DNA of 64,000 nucleotides from Prevotella sp. (GTDB lineage Bacteria; Bacteroidota; Bacteroidia; Bacteroidales; Bacteroidaceae): NCBI GenBank assembly GCA_017412705.1, contig JAFPWS010000026.1, positions 1 to 64,000 of the forward strand, read 5' to 3'. Shown piece by piece: positions 1 to 8,948 of this stretch (position 1 is its first letter; each line of letters starts with the position of its first letter). The notes under the pieces were generated by a model. It saw only the letters and a program-made list of their open reading frames with translations, ran no database searches and was not told where the DNA came from. The position numbers and the translations under genes were made by a program.

Positions 1-167
1 CGCACATCCAGTATCAGCAGCGTGCGGCTGCCAAGCAGCTCCGTACATTGTATCTTACGCAGACGGTGGCTGTGGACTGTCGTGGAACGTCTTCCACAAC
101 AAGGACATATGGCACTCCTGCCTGTAGTATGCGCTCTCAGCGTTATAAGGGATTCATTACTCGTCAT
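1..167 (-). CDS. ISL3-family transposase, N-terminal part (cut by window edge)
   Basis: The visible 55 residues start at an ATG and carry CPCCG at residues 21-25, then a spaced S-x3-H, an R-x-I and an L-x-V-R. This matches the spacing of the ISL3-type N-terminal zinc-finger, which precedes the DDE domain; that domain would lie outside the window. The frame stays open upstream, through a GTG at 209 and another at 305, so the true start is uncertain. I saw no clear terminal inverted repeat. The family call rests on this one short motif. Another zinc-ribbon protein remains possible. Confidence 0.55.
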   Translation of the reverse strand, partial: MTSNESLITLRAHTTGRSAICPCCGRRSTTVHSHRLRKIQCTELLGSRTLLILDV

Positions 168-308
168 GCCATCAAGCGATATGTGCCAGGCATGGCATTT
201 TTCACTCACACGTGATTTTATCTGGCCAATTACTTGTGAGAGTCCAGAATTCTTTGTACCTTTGCGCCATGATGCAGATGGGCGCTTTTTATTATTTTTA
301 TGCACATA

Positions 309-339
309 CAAAGATACGAAAAAATACGCACATCTGCAA
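309..339 (-). promoter_or_regulatory. Leftward Bacteroidetes-type promoter before the transposase
   Basis: On the minus strand TTG is followed after 20 bp by TATCTTTG, the standard -33/-7 pair. Transcription would start near 304, close to an in-frame GTG at 305. Confidence 0.5.
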
Positions 340-440
340 CTTTATTATGTTAACTAATGTATTGATTATTAGGTATATAGTTAAACTTTGTAATAATCTT
401 TTGTCACCCAAATAGACGCAGAACCGAAAATATTTTGTGT

Positions 441-473
441 AGTTAAGAAGTTAAGTAGTTGACTTCTTTAACT
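441..473. terminator. Imperfect hairpin, possible terminator
   Basis: Left arm 441-451 pairs with right arm 462-473 with one bulged base and a 10-nt loop. There is no long T-run on either side, so a terminator role is weakly supported. Confidence 0.3.
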
Positions 474-568
474 TCAATAACTTCGGAGCGAAAAGTAAGT
501 TCGACAAAGTCAAAATTACGAAATAAGTGAGAGAAATAAAAAGAAAAGTCAAATAAATCCTAATTTAT

Positions 569-599
569 TTTGCATTTTGCTCGGTTTACATTACCTTTG
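569..599 (+). promoter_or_regulatory. uxuA promoter
   Basis: TTTG at 569-572 and TACCTTTG at 592-599 are separated by 19 bp, matching the Bacteroidetes consensus. It gives a leader of about 20 nt and rules out the in-frame TTG at 577 as the uxuA start. Confidence 0.8.
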
Positions 600-624
600 C
601 CAAAAATTTAAAACTATAACGAGT

Positions 625-1884
625 ATGGAAAGAACATGGAGATGGTTTGGCAAGAAAGACAAGATTACCCTTGCCCAACTGAAGCAAATCGGAGTTGAAG
701 GCATCGTTACTGCCCTGCATGACGTGCCTTTAGGAGAAGTGTGGACACGCGAGAAGATTCGCGACCTGCGCGAGTATATCGAGTCTTACGGCATGCGCTG
801 GAGTGTGGTGGAGAGCCTGCCAGTGGTAGAGACCATCAAGTATGGCGGTCCGGACCGCGACCAACAGATTGAAGTCTATAAGGAGTCGCTGCGTAACCTC
901 TCGGCAGAAGGCATCCATTGCATCTGCTATAACTTCATGCCTGTGCTCGACTGGGCACGTACCGACCTAAGTCACCACAACCCTAATGGTGCTTCCAACC
1001 TCTATTTCAACTATGCCGAGTTTGCCTACTTCGACATCTATATCCTGAAGCGTGAGGGTGCCCGCGAGGAGTGGACAGCCTTCGAGATGAGAAACGAGAA
1101 GGGAGAACTGATTGAGAGAAACGTGATGGCAGAGTGTGACGAGTTGGCTAAGACGATGACACCTGAGAAGGAGCATAAGCTGGTAGAGAACATCATCATC
1201 AAGACCCAGGGCTTCGTCAGTGGCAACTTCTCCGAGAACGACGAGGCACCTATCCAGAAGTTCCGCGACTTCCTGGCATTATATAAAGGTATAGACAAGG
1301 CTCAGCTGCGTGCCAACATGAAATACTTCCTCGAGGCCATTATGCCGACCTGTGAGGAATATGGCATGAATATGTGTGTACACCCTGACGATCCCCCCAT
1401 TGAGGTACTGGGCCTGCCCCGCATTGTACGTACAGAGGAGGACATCCAGTGGTTCCTCGATGCTGTGCCCAACAAGCATAACGGCCTGACCTTCTGTGCT
1501 GGCTCGCTGTCGGCTGGCTCTTACAATAACGTAGTGGAGCTGGCTAAGAAATTCGCATCTCGTACCCATTTCGTACACCTGCGTTCCTGCCACATCTTCC
1601 CCAATGGCGACTTCACCGAGGCATCACATCTGGGAGGACGTGCCGACATCATTGAGCTGTGCCGCATCTTTGAACAGGAGAACCCACAGCTGCCAATGCG
1701 CGTAGACCACGGAATGACATTTACCGATGAGCCAGGCGGTGTCTTCGACGAATCAAGCCATGGCCACAATGCAGGCTACACCCTTTTGGGCCGTATGTTC
1801 GCCCTGGGTCAGGTGCAGGGTATCCTCGCCACCGTAGACCGCGAACTTGGAATAGAATACAAACAACCCGGATTCTTCGATTAA
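625..1884 (+). CDS. uxuA: D-mannonate dehydratase
   Basis: Dehydrates D-mannonate to 2-dehydro-3-deoxy-D-gluconate in cytoplasmic hexuronate (glucuronate) catabolism. At 419 aa it is slightly longer than E. coli UxuA (394). Family features visible are MERTWRWFG at the N-terminus, HDVP at residues 32-35, a VHPDDPP metal/substrate motif near 252, HFVHLR near 314-319 and VDHG near 360. An ATG start is chosen because an upstream in-frame TTG lies inside the promoter. uxuB follows after 15 bp, so the two form an operon. No regulator or kinase/aldolase genes of the pathway are adjacent, so KDG processing must be encoded elsewhere. Confidence 0.95.
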   Translation: MERTWRWFGKKDKITLAQLKQIGVEGIVTALHDVPLGEVWTREKIRDLREYIESYGMRWSVVESLPVVETIKYGGPDRDQQIEVYKESLRNLSAEGIHCICYNFMPVLDWARTDLSHHNPNGASNLYFNYAEFAYFDIYILKREGAREEWTAFEMRNEKGELIERNVMAECDELAKTMTPEKEHKLVENIIIKTQGFVSGNFSENDEAPIQKFRDFLALYKGIDKAQLRANMKYFLEAIMPTCEEYGMNMCVHPDDPPIEVLGLPRIVRTEEDIQWFLDAVPNKHNGLTFCAGSLSAGSYNNVVELAKKFASRTHFVHLRSCHIFPNGDFTEASHLGGRADIIELCRIFEQENPQLPMRVDHGMTFTDEPGGVFDESSHGHNAGYTLLGRMFALGQVQGILATVDRELGIEYKQPGFFD

Positions 1885-1899
1885 AGATAAAAAAGTAAA

Positions 1900-3486
1900 A
1901 TGAAACTAAACGATATCCTTAGCGGCCAGCTGAACGCCGCAGAGTGGGAGCAGAAAGGCTATGAGCTCCCCAAGTTCGACATCAAAGCGGTACGCGAGAA
2001 GACGGCAAAGGAGCCTACATGGGTACACTTCGGTGGAGGAAACATCTTCCGCGCCTTCCCTGCCGCCATTCTGAATGACGCCTTGAACACAGGCAAGTAT
2101 GACCGTGGTGTCATCGTGGCCGAGACTTTCGACTTTGAGGTCATCGACAAGGCTTATGCTCCCTACAACAACCTCTCGCTCTGTGTCAACCTCTGCTCCG
2201 ACGGGTCTATCGAGAAGAAGGTCATTGCCAGCGTCACGGAGGCCCTGAAGGCGGACTACCAGTTCGCTGACTGGCAGCGTCTTATCGACATCTTCCGCAA
2301 CCCCTCGCTGCAGATGATTTCCTTCACCATCACCGAGAAAGGTTACAGTTACAACGATGGCGACCTGGCTCGCGGCATGCTGCCTGTCTTCGCCATGGGT
2401 AAGGTATGTGCCCTGCTCTATGAGCGCTATAAGGCAGGTCAATTACCACTTACCGTACAGTCTATGGACAACTGCTCGCATAATGGCGACAAAGTCAAGG
2501 CTGGCGTCTTTGCCTATGCAGAGCGCTGGGTCAAGGACGGTTTGGTACCAGAGGCCTTCCTCGGCTACCTGAAGGATGAGACGAAAGTGACCTTCCCCTG
2601 GTCAATGATAGACAAGATTACCCCTCGTCCACACGAGAAGGTAAAGGAGTTGCTGGCTCAGGACGGCTTTGAGGACAACAACTACATCGAGACGGAGAAG
2701 CATACCTTCACAGCACCCTTTGTCAATGCCGAGGAAGTGCAGTACCTGGTTATCGAGGACAACTACACCAACGGTCGTCTCCCACTCGACTTGGGCGGTG
2801 CACTCTATACAACCCGTGAGACTGTCGACAAGGTAGAGACCATGAAGGTGACAACCTGCTTGAATCCCCTGCACACCGCCATGTCTATCTATGGCTGCAT
2901 GCTGGGCTATACGCTTATCTCTGCCGAGATGGCTGACGACGACCTGCGTGCCTTCATCCAGAAGATTGGCTACATGGAGGCAATGCCTGTGGTCACCGAT
3001 CCTGGTGTACTGAATCCCTATGAGTTCATTGGCGCCGTCATCAACCGCAGACTTCCCAACCCGTTTATGCCTGACGCCCCACAACGCATCGCCATGGATA
3101 CGTCTCAGAAGCTGCCTATCCGTTTTGGCGAAACCATCAAGAAGTACATTGCCCGCGGATTGGATATGTCAAACCTCATCCTTATCCCCCTGACGCTGGC
3201 AGGCTATGCCCGCTACCTGAAGGGCATCAAGGACGACGGAACGTCCTTCGAGCCCTCGCCAGACCCCATGCTGGCTGAGTTGCAGCAAATCGTAGTTTCT
3301 TTGGAGATTGGCAAAGATGACCAGGATTGGAGCATGCTCAAGAAGCTGTATAGCCGCAAGGACGTCTTTGGCCTCGACCTCTATGAGGCAGGACTGGGTG
3401 AGCAGATAGAAGGCATGGTAAAGGAGTTGTATGCCGGAAAGGGTGCTGTACGCGCCACATTGCACAAATATGTATCAGCACGATAA
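1900..3486 (+). CDS. uxuB: Fructuronate reductase / mannitol dehydrogenase family
   Basis: Probably the NAD-dependent reductase interconverting D-fructuronate and D-mannonate, the step just before UxuA. The 528-aa protein has the nucleotide-binding HFGGGNIFR motif at residues 43-51 and the polyol-dehydrogenase catalytic array K316-N322-H325 (K-x5-N-x2-H). It is longer than E. coli UxuB (about 486 aa). A mannitol or altronate dehydrogenase has the same fold, but the 15-bp spacing behind uxuA favours fructuronate reductase. A T-tailed hairpin follows the stop, consistent with the end of a two-gene operon. Confidence 0.88.
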   Translation: MKLNDILSGQLNAAEWEQKGYELPKFDIKAVREKTAKEPTWVHFGGGNIFRAFPAAILNDALNTGKYDRGVIVAETFDFEVIDKAYAPYNNLSLCVNLCSDGSIEKKVIASVTEALKADYQFADWQRLIDIFRNPSLQMISFTITEKGYSYNDGDLARGMLPVFAMGKVCALLYERYKAGQLPLTVQSMDNCSHNGDKVKAGVFAYAERWVKDGLVPEAFLGYLKDETKVTFPWSMIDKITPRPHEKVKELLAQDGFEDNNYIETEKHTFTAPFVNAEEVQYLVIEDNYTNGRLPLDLGGALYTTRETVDKVETMKVTTCLNPLHTAMSIYGCMLGYTLISAEMADDDLRAFIQKIGYMEAMPVVTDPGVLNPYEFIGAVINRRLPNPFMPDAPQRIAMDTSQKLPIRFGETIKKYIARGLDMSNLILIPLTLAGYARYLKGIKDDGTSFEPSPDPMLAELQQIVVSLEIGKDDQDWSMLKKLYSRKDVFGLDLYEAGLGEQIEGMVKELYAGKGAVRATLHKYVSAR

Positions 3487-3522
3487 GAAGAAAAACTTTT
3501 TAGCTTTAAATAAGTAATTAAA

Positions 3523-3555
3523 AACTGGCAAAATAGTTAATTTTGTCAGTTTTTT
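3523..3555 (+). terminator. Rho-independent terminator of uxuAB
   Basis: Arms 3523-3534 and 3540-3551 pair over 12 bp with one G-T and a 5-nt loop, followed by a T-run. It lies 37 bp after the uxuB stop. Confidence 0.75.
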
Positions 3556-3633
3556 CACGTTTTAAGCGTTAAATTCTAACTGCCGTTAAGAGTTGGGGGT
3601 AAAGTGTTAAATCAAGACAAAAAAGCGTGACAC

Positions 3634-3667
3634 TTTGTCAGTATTCCGATTTTTGCCCCTATATTTG
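3634..3667 (+). promoter_or_regulatory. htrA promoter
   Basis: TTTG at 3634-3637 and TATATTTG at 3660-3667, spacing 22 bp, slightly long. The leader to the ATG at 3743 is about 70 nt. Confidence 0.6.
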
Positions 3668-3742
3668 CACTCGATTTTAAAAGCAAAATCGTCAAAAGGC
3701 AAAAAGTAAATACGTAATAATTAAGTAAAAGAACAAAAGATT

Positions 3743-5212
3743 ATGAAAAAGATTGTAAAGAGCTTCATGCCCACCATGCTGATGCTGGTAGTGGCATTTT
3801 CAACAGCATCGTGCAACAAGACGCAGGCCGCTCCCGCAGCTCCTGCCGCAGCACCAGGACAACCTGTCGACCTGACGTATGCAGCCGAGAAGTCGCTGCC
3901 TTCAGTGGTCTACATCAAGTCTGTCATCAACGCCAAGACACAGACGGTAGAGTATTCCGACCCCTTCGAGGACTTCTTCTCTGACCCCTTCGGAGGTTTC
4001 TTCGGACGCGGACAGGGCAACAATAACAATGGTAAGCGCCAGCGCCAGGTGCAAACTCCGAAGCGCGCAGCAGCAGGCTCAGGTGTCATCATCTCTGCCG
4101 ATGGTTATATCGTTACCAACAACCACGTGGTGGATGGTGCTGACGAGCTGACCGTCACCCTGAATGAGAACTCAAAGGAATATTCCGCCCGCGTCATCGG
4201 TGCTGACAAGACTACCGACCTGGCCCTCATCAAAATTGATGCCAAGAACCTGCCCGCCATCGTCATTGCCAACTCTGACGACGTGAAGGTAGGCGAATGG
4301 GTGCTGGCTGTTGGTAACCCACTGGGACTCAACAACACCGTAACGGCTGGTATCGTTTCTGCCAAGGCCCGTTCCATGGGTCAGGGCGTCAGTTCTATGA
4401 TACAGACGGACGCTGCCATCAACCAGGGAAACTCTGGCGGTGCGCTGGTGAACACCCGTGGCGAGCTTATAGGCATCAACGCCATGATTTATTCGCAAAC
4501 AGGTTCTAACATCGGTTATGGCTTTGCCATCCCCACTACCATCGTCAACAAGGCCGTCGAGGACTTCAAGAAATACGGCTCTTACCAGCGTGCCATGATT
4601 GGCATCCAGGGCATGGACGTCAAGAACTATGTTGACGCCATGAAGGACCAGGACAAGGACGTTGAGGACTTCGGCACCATGGAGGGTATCTATATTGACA
4701 AGGTCGTTGACGACGGTGCTGCCGCTGATGCAGGTCTGCAGAAGGGCGACGTGCTGACCCATGTCGACGGTCAGAAGGTTAAGCAGTTCGGTGAGCTGCA
4801 GGCCATCATTGCCCAAAAGCGACCTGGCGACAAGGTACAGGTAAAGTTCCTGCGCAATAAGAAGGAGAAGGTCGCAACCCTCACCCTGAAGAATGAGCAA
4901 GGTACCACCAAGGTGGTGAAGAATGCCGATGTCGACGTGCTGGGCATCGATGTACGCCCCATCACCGACTCGCAGAAAAAGCAGCTCGAAATCAGCTACG
5001 GTCTTGAAGTGCTGAAGGTCAGCGGTGGCAAGATGAAGGAAGCCGGCGTACCTAAGGGCTTCATCATCCAGCAGGTAAACGACACACCCATGAAGTCATT
5101 CGACGACCTGCAACAGGCTGTCAAGGACGCCAAGGACCAGATGCTTGTCATCAAGGGTATCTTCCCCACTGGCAAGCGTGGAGGCTTCGTAGTCTACCTG
5201 CAGAACGAGTAA
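3743..5212 (+). CDS. degQ: HtrA/DegP-type periplasmic serine protease
   Basis: An envelope quality-control protease and chaperone. The 489-aa protein begins with a signal peptide ending in STASC (Cys24), so it may be a lipoprotein, followed by an Ala/Pro-rich linker. The trypsin-like domain carries the triad His128 (NNHVV), Asp159 (TTDLALI) and Ser231 (GNSGGAL). Two PDZ domains follow, roughly 285-375 and 395-480. A Gly/Asn/Arg-rich loop near residues 85-105 precedes the protease core. The gene stands alone, with its own promoter and a hairpin terminator. Whether it behaves as DegP, DegQ or DegS cannot be read from sequence; two PDZ domains exclude a simple DegS type. Confidence 0.93.
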   Translation: MKKIVKSFMPTMLMLVVAFSTASCNKTQAAPAAPAAAPGQPVDLTYAAEKSLPSVVYIKSVINAKTQTVEYSDPFEDFFSDPFGGFFGRGQGNNNNGKRQRQVQTPKRAAAGSGVIISADGYIVTNNHVVDGADELTVTLNENSKEYSARVIGADKTTDLALIKIDAKNLPAIVIANSDDVKVGEWVLAVGNPLGLNNTVTAGIVSAKARSMGQGVSSMIQTDAAINQGNSGGALVNTRGELIGINAMIYSQTGSNIGYGFAIPTTIVNKAVEDFKKYGSYQRAMIGIQGMDVKNYVDAMKDQDKDVEDFGTMEGIYIDKVVDDGAAADAGLQKGDVLTHVDGQKVKQFGELQAIIAQKRPGDKVQVKFLRNKKEKVATLTLKNEQGTTKVVKNADVDVLGIDVRPITDSQKKQLEISYGLEVLKVSGGKMKEAGVPKGFIIQQVNDTPMKSFDDLQQAVKDAKDQMLVIKGIFPTGKRGGFVVYLQNE

Positions 5213-5263
5213 GACACTACCTTTGAATCTGAAGTAAGCAACCGCATTCATACAACCGTGCAA

Positions 5264-5294
5264 AGAGAGCATACCCCAGTAGGTGTGCTCTTTT
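5264..5294 (+). terminator. Terminator after htrA
   Basis: Arms near 5267-5275 and 5282-5290 pair with one G-T, followed by TTTT. It sits 50 bp beyond the protease stop. Confidence 0.65.
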
Positions 5295-5350
5295 CTGACC
5301 TGTTGAATTAGCGACATTTTGTGAAATATTGAAAAAGTTAAGGCGTTTTC

Positions 5351-5381
5351 TTGGTTATTCCGAAAAAATGCCTTACTTTTG
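5351..5381 (+). promoter_or_regulatory. rpoD promoter
   Basis: TTG at 5351-5353 and TACTTTTG at 5374-5381 with 20 bp between them. It lies upstream of the ATG at 5426 and excludes the in-frame TTG at 5351 as a start. Confidence 0.75.
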
Positions 5382-5425
5382 CAAACAAATTTTGCGAGAA
5401 CATCCGGCTATCAAAAAACGAAGGC

Positions 5426-6289
5426 ATGAGACAACTGAAAATCACCCGATCAATCACCAACCGCGAGAGCGAGGCTTTGGAAAAATACTTGTCAGAAATA
5501 GGCAGGGAGGAACTCCTGTCGACAGATGAAGAAGTAGAGCTGGCACAACGCATCAAAAAGGGTGATCAAGAAGCTTTGGAACGGCTGACAAAAGCCAACC
5601 TGCGCTTCGTGGTGAGTGTAGCCAAGCAATACCAGAACCAGGGTTTGGCCCTGCCCGACTTGATTAACGAGGGTAATTTGGGCCTCATCAAGGCTGCTGA
5701 GCGATTTGACGAGACTCGTGGCTTCAAGTTCATCTCTTATGCCGTCTGGTGGATTCGTCAGAGCATTCTTCAAGCTATTGCCGAACAGAGCCGCATAGTG
5801 CGCCTGCCATTGAACCAGGTGGGCTCAATGAATAAGATTAACCAACTACTGAGCAAGTTTGAGCAGGAAAACGAGCGCAGGCCCTCAGTAGACGAGATAT
5901 CAGAACGCATCGACCTGCCAGAGGACAAGATAGACGCCGCCATGAGGGTCAGCGGCCGCCATGTATCGATGGATGCCCCCTTCAACGACAGCGAAGACGG
6001 TTCACTGCTGGACGTACTGATTAACGACGATGCCCTGCCAGCCGACAACGAGCTGGTGTTAGAGTCGCTAAGGGCCGAGATAGCCATTGCCCTCCAGTCG
6101 CTGAATGAGCGTGAGCGTAATATCATTGTGGCGTTCTACGGCATCGGACAGCCTGAGCTGACGCTGGAAGAGATAGGCAGCAAATTCGGATTGACAAGAG
6201 AGCGTGTCAGGCAGATCAAGGAAAAAGCCATCCGTCGTCTGCGCTCCAATACAAAAAGCAAGATATTAAAAGCATATTTAGGACAATGA
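5426..6289 (+). CDS. rpoD: Primary sigma factor RpoD/SigA
   Basis: Directs RNA polymerase to housekeeping promoters. The 287-aa length is typical of the Bacteroidetes primary sigma factor, which lacks region 1.1. Region 1.2 ([18 protein letters not shown]) opens the protein, region 2 includes [17 protein letters not shown] and the -10 recognition helix ending WWIRQSI, and region 4 ends with the helix-turn-helix [18 protein letters not shown]. It is the factor expected to read the -33/-7 promoters seen across this window. The next gene starts inside its stop region (ATGATG overlap), so the two are co-transcribed. Confidence 0.96.
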   Translation: MRQLKITRSITNRESEALEKYLSEIGREELLSTDEEVELAQRIKKGDQEALERLTKANLRFVVSVAKQYQNQGLALPDLINEGNLGLIKAAERFDETRGFKFISYAVWWIRQSILQAIAEQSRIVRLPLNQVGSMNKINQLLSKFEQENERRPSVDEISERIDLPEDKIDAAMRVSGRHVSMDAPFNDSEDGSLLDVLINDDALPADNELVLESLRAEIAIALQSLNERERNIIVAFYGIGQPELTLEEIGSKFGLTRERVRQIKEKAIRRLRSNTKSKILKAYLGQ

Positions 6290-6696
6290 TGAAATCACTG
6301 AAGTATATCCTACTTTTTACACTTACACTAACGGTTTTAGGCATTTCTGCCAAATCACTGAAAACCAATCAGGTATACATGTTTGGATTTTCAGCTTCCT
6401 TTAAAGACTCCATCGTCTATGTGACCGACATCCAGCACGTGGAAGGCGCATGGATTGAAACCAAGAACAAGTTCCTGCTGGGACGCGACAATTACTCGTA
6501 TCAGCTGAAAAATTACCTGACAGACTCACTCAGTCGGCCAGACCGCATCTGCATGGTATTCTATGCTTTGAAGAAGAAGAAAGCCGAAAAACAGTACCTG
6601 AAGCTCATGAAAAAGTACAAGAAAGGCTATGAGGTACGCTACCTGAACGCCAGGGAATTCAAGTTCGATGCGGTAGACATGTCACCCGACCAGTAA
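6286..6696 (+). CDS. Small exported protein of unknown function
   Basis: 136 aa with a signal peptide (hydrophobic residues about 6-21, cleavage after a SAK-like site) and a Lys-rich C-terminal third ([19 protein letters not shown]). I do not recognise a domain. It overlaps the rpoD stop by 4 bp and abuts the start of the HD-domain gene at 6696, so it lies in the rpoD transcription unit. The start used is the first ATG of an ATGATG pair; the second would shorten it by one residue. It could be periplasmic or membrane-tethered. Confidence 0.7.
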   Translation: MMKSLKYILLFTLTLTVLGISAKSLKTNQVYMFGFSASFKDSIVYVTDIQHVEGAWIETKNKFLLGRDNYSYQLKNYLTDSLSRPDRICMVFYALKKKKAEKQYLKLMKKYKKGYEVRYLNAREFKFDAVDMSPDQ

Positions 6697-7901
6697 TGAA
6701 CGAATATAAGATTATCAACGATCCCGTCTTCGGGTTTATCAAGATAAAACACGGGCTGCTGTACGATATCGTGCAGCATCCGTTGTTTCAGCGCCTGAAC
6801 CGCATTAACCAACTGGGTCTGGCCTCCGTGGTCTATCCCGGAGCACGCCACACACGCTTCCAGCACTCCTTAGGAGCCTTCTACCTGATGACGGAGGCTG
6901 TCAAGTCGCTGCGCGAGAAAGGCGTCTATATCTTCGACTCCGAAGCCGAGGCCGTACAGGCTGCTATCCTCCTGCACGATATAGGGCACGGCCCTTTCTC
7001 ACACGTGCTGGAGAATACGCTCATCCACGGCATCTCACACGAAGACATCTCGCTGCTGATGATGGAACAGATGAATCGCGACCTGAAAGGGCAGCTGGCA
7101 CTAGCCATCAGCATCTTCAAAGACGAGTATCCCAACAAAATCTTCCACCAGCTCATCAGCAGTCAGCTGGACATGGACCGCTTGGACTACCTCAGGCGCG
7201 ACTCCTTCTATACAGGAGTGACCGAGGGTAACATCGGTTCAGCCCGCATCATCAAGATGCTGAATGTGAAGGACGACCGTTTGGTTGTAGAGTCAAAGGG
7301 CATCTACTCGATAGAGAACTTCCTGACTACCAGAAGGTTGATGTACTGGCAGGTATACCTGCACAAGACGGCTGTTGGCAACGAGAAGGTGCTGGTGAAC
7401 ACGCTGACCCGAGCGCGCGACTTAGTGCGACAGGGACGCGAGTTATTTGCCTCTCCTGCCCTCGCCTACTTCCTGCGCCACGACTCAAACTTCGACGAAG
7501 AGGCCCTGAAGGTATATGCCGAGCTCGACGACTCAGACATCTGGAGTGCGCTGAAGGCATGGAAGCATTCAGACGACCAGATTCTGGCCACTTTGGCGAC
7601 AGACATGACCGACCGCCACCTGTTCAAGGTAGAGGTTAGCGAGGAACGACCCTCGGACGAATATATCGATAGCATTGCGAAAAGCATTGCCCAACACATG
7701 AATATTGCCTACGAAGACACCCGCTACATGATGTCGCTGACGGAAATAGGGAAAGACATGTATAACCCAGAAGACGACAGTATCGGAATTCTTTACAAAG
7801 ATGGTGTCGTAAAGGATATCGCAGAAGCTTCAGAAATCTTAAATGTGCAACTGCTTTCCAAAAAAATCCGTAAATATTACCTCTGTTATCAACGTTTTTA
7901 A
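6696..7901 (+). CDS. HD-domain phosphohydrolase (dNTPase/SAMHD1-like)
   Basis: The 401-aa protein has metal-site residues of the HD superfamily: HTRFQHSLG near residues 50-58, the doublet HD at 94-95 in HDIGHGPFSH, and LDMDRLDYLRRDSFYTG further on. This arrangement is the one in dGTP triphosphohydrolase-like and SAMHD1-like proteins, so it likely hydrolyses nucleotides. The substrate is not predictable. It is the third gene of the rpoD unit. lpxD begins 45 bp later behind a TAACTTTG (7913-7920) that could be its own weak promoter. Confidence 0.88.
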   Translation: MNEYKIINDPVFGFIKIKHGLLYDIVQHPLFQRLNRINQLGLASVVYPGARHTRFQHSLGAFYLMTEAVKSLREKGVYIFDSEAEAVQAAILLHDIGHGPFSHVLENTLIHGISHEDISLLMMEQMNRDLKGQLALAISIFKDEYPNKIFHQLISSQLDMDRLDYLRRDSFYTGVTEGNIGSARIIKMLNVKDDRLVVESKGIYSIENFLTTRRLMYWQVYLHKTAVGNEKVLVNTLTRARDLVRQGRELFASPALAYFLRHDSNFDEEALKVYAELDDSDIWSALKAWKHSDDQILATLATDMTDRHLFKVEVSEERPSDEYIDSIAKSIAQHMNIAYEDTRYMMSLTEIGKDMYNPEDDSIGILYKDGVVKDIAEASEILNVQLLSKKIRKYYLCYQRF

Positions 7902-7946
7902 ATAATATTTAGTAACTTTGTGGACGTTTTATAAAACTTTATCGAT

Positions 7947-8939
7947 ATGATGGAATTTACAGCCAAACAAATAGCCGACTTTATTGGTGGCCGTGTAGAA
8001 GGCAACGAGCAAGCCACAGTACACACCTTTGCGAAGATTGAAGAAGGAAAAGAGGGATCCATCACGTTCCTGTCGAATCCCAAATACACCCAATACATCT
8101 ATGACACCAAGGCCAGTATCGTGCTGGTCAACGACGATTTAGAGCTGGAGCATCCCGTCAGCACTACACTCATTCGCGTTCAAAACGCTTATGAATGTGT
8201 GGCAAAACTGATGCAGATGTATGCCCAGGCTCTGCCCAAGAAAACTGGTGTTGACCCGCTGGCATTTGTAGCAAAGTCAGCTCAGATTGGAAAAGACGTC
8301 TACATCGGACCCTTCACTTACATCGGAGAAGGGGTTACTATTGGCGACGGAACACGCATTTTTCCCAACGTAACCATCTATGATGGTTGTAAAATCGGAA
8401 AAAACGTAACAATACATGCTGGTGCTGTAATCGGTGCCGATGGCTTTGGCTTTGCTCCTAATACAGAAGGCTACGAGAAGATTCCCCAGCTGGGCATCGT
8501 AATCATCGAGGACAATGTGGAAATTGGCGCCAACACCTGCGTAGACCGTTCTACGATGGGGCAGACCGTCATCCATCAGGGCGTCAAGCTGGACAACCTG
8601 ATACAGGTGGCCCACAACTGCGAGATTGGCGAGAACACAGTCATGTCTGCACAGGTAGGCATGGCAGGCTCAACCAAGATTGGTGCCTGGTGTATGGTAG
8701 GAGGACAGGCCGGTTTCTCTGGTCACATCCATGTAGCTGACAAGACCATGGTAGGCGCTCAGTGTGGCGTCATCAACAACACCAAGGGCAACGGCGAGAC
8801 GCTGATAGGCTCGCCCGCCATGGATCCGAAAGACTTCTTCAGGGCCAAGGCGCTCTATCGTCGCCTGCCCGACATGTATAAGGAAATCGGTGCTTTGCGC
8901 AAAGAGATTGAAGAACTCAAGAAGAATCAACAGAAATAA
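7947..8939 (+). CDS. lpxD: UDP-3-O-(3-hydroxyacyl)glucosamine N-acyltransferase
   Basis: Third step of lipid A synthesis: transfers a 3-hydroxyacyl chain from ACP to the 2-amino group of the UDP-sugar. The 330-aa protein has an N-terminal uridine-binding domain (about 1-100) and then a left-handed beta-helix of hexapeptide repeats. The catalytic histidine equivalent is His223 in [11 protein letters not shown]-terminal helix is rich in Glu and Lys. The start could be either of two adjacent ATGs (7947 or 7950). lpxC-fabZ follows after 9 bp. Confidence 0.95.
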   Translation: MMEFTAKQIADFIGGRVEGNEQATVHTFAKIEEGKEGSITFLSNPKYTQYIYDTKASIVLVNDDLELEHPVSTTLIRVQNAYECVAKLMQMYAQALPKKTGVDPLAFVAKSAQIGKDVYIGPFTYIGEGVTIGDGTRIFPNVTIYDGCKIGKNVTIHAGAVIGADGFGFAPNTEGYEKIPQLGIVIIEDNVEIGANTCVDRSTMGQTVIHQGVKLDNLIQVAHNCEIGENTVMSAQVGMAGSTKIGAWCMVGGQAGFSGHIHVADKTMVGAQCGVINNTKGNGETLIGSPAMDPKDFFRAKALYRRLPDMYKEIGALRKEIEELKKNQQK

Positions 8940-8948
8940 CAACGCAAT

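Larger units (their letters stand above)
168..624. other. Non-coding stretch between the transposase start and uxuA
   Basis: No supported gene lies here. It holds a rightward promoter-like pair (TTG 234-236, TACCTTTG 257-264), a leftward pair (TATCTTTG complement at 309-316, TTG complement at 337-339), an imperfect hairpin at 441-473 with about 11 paired bases, and the uxuA promoter. The stretch is AT-rich. The frame of the transposase extends open to about 305, so part of it may be coding. Confidence 0.5.
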
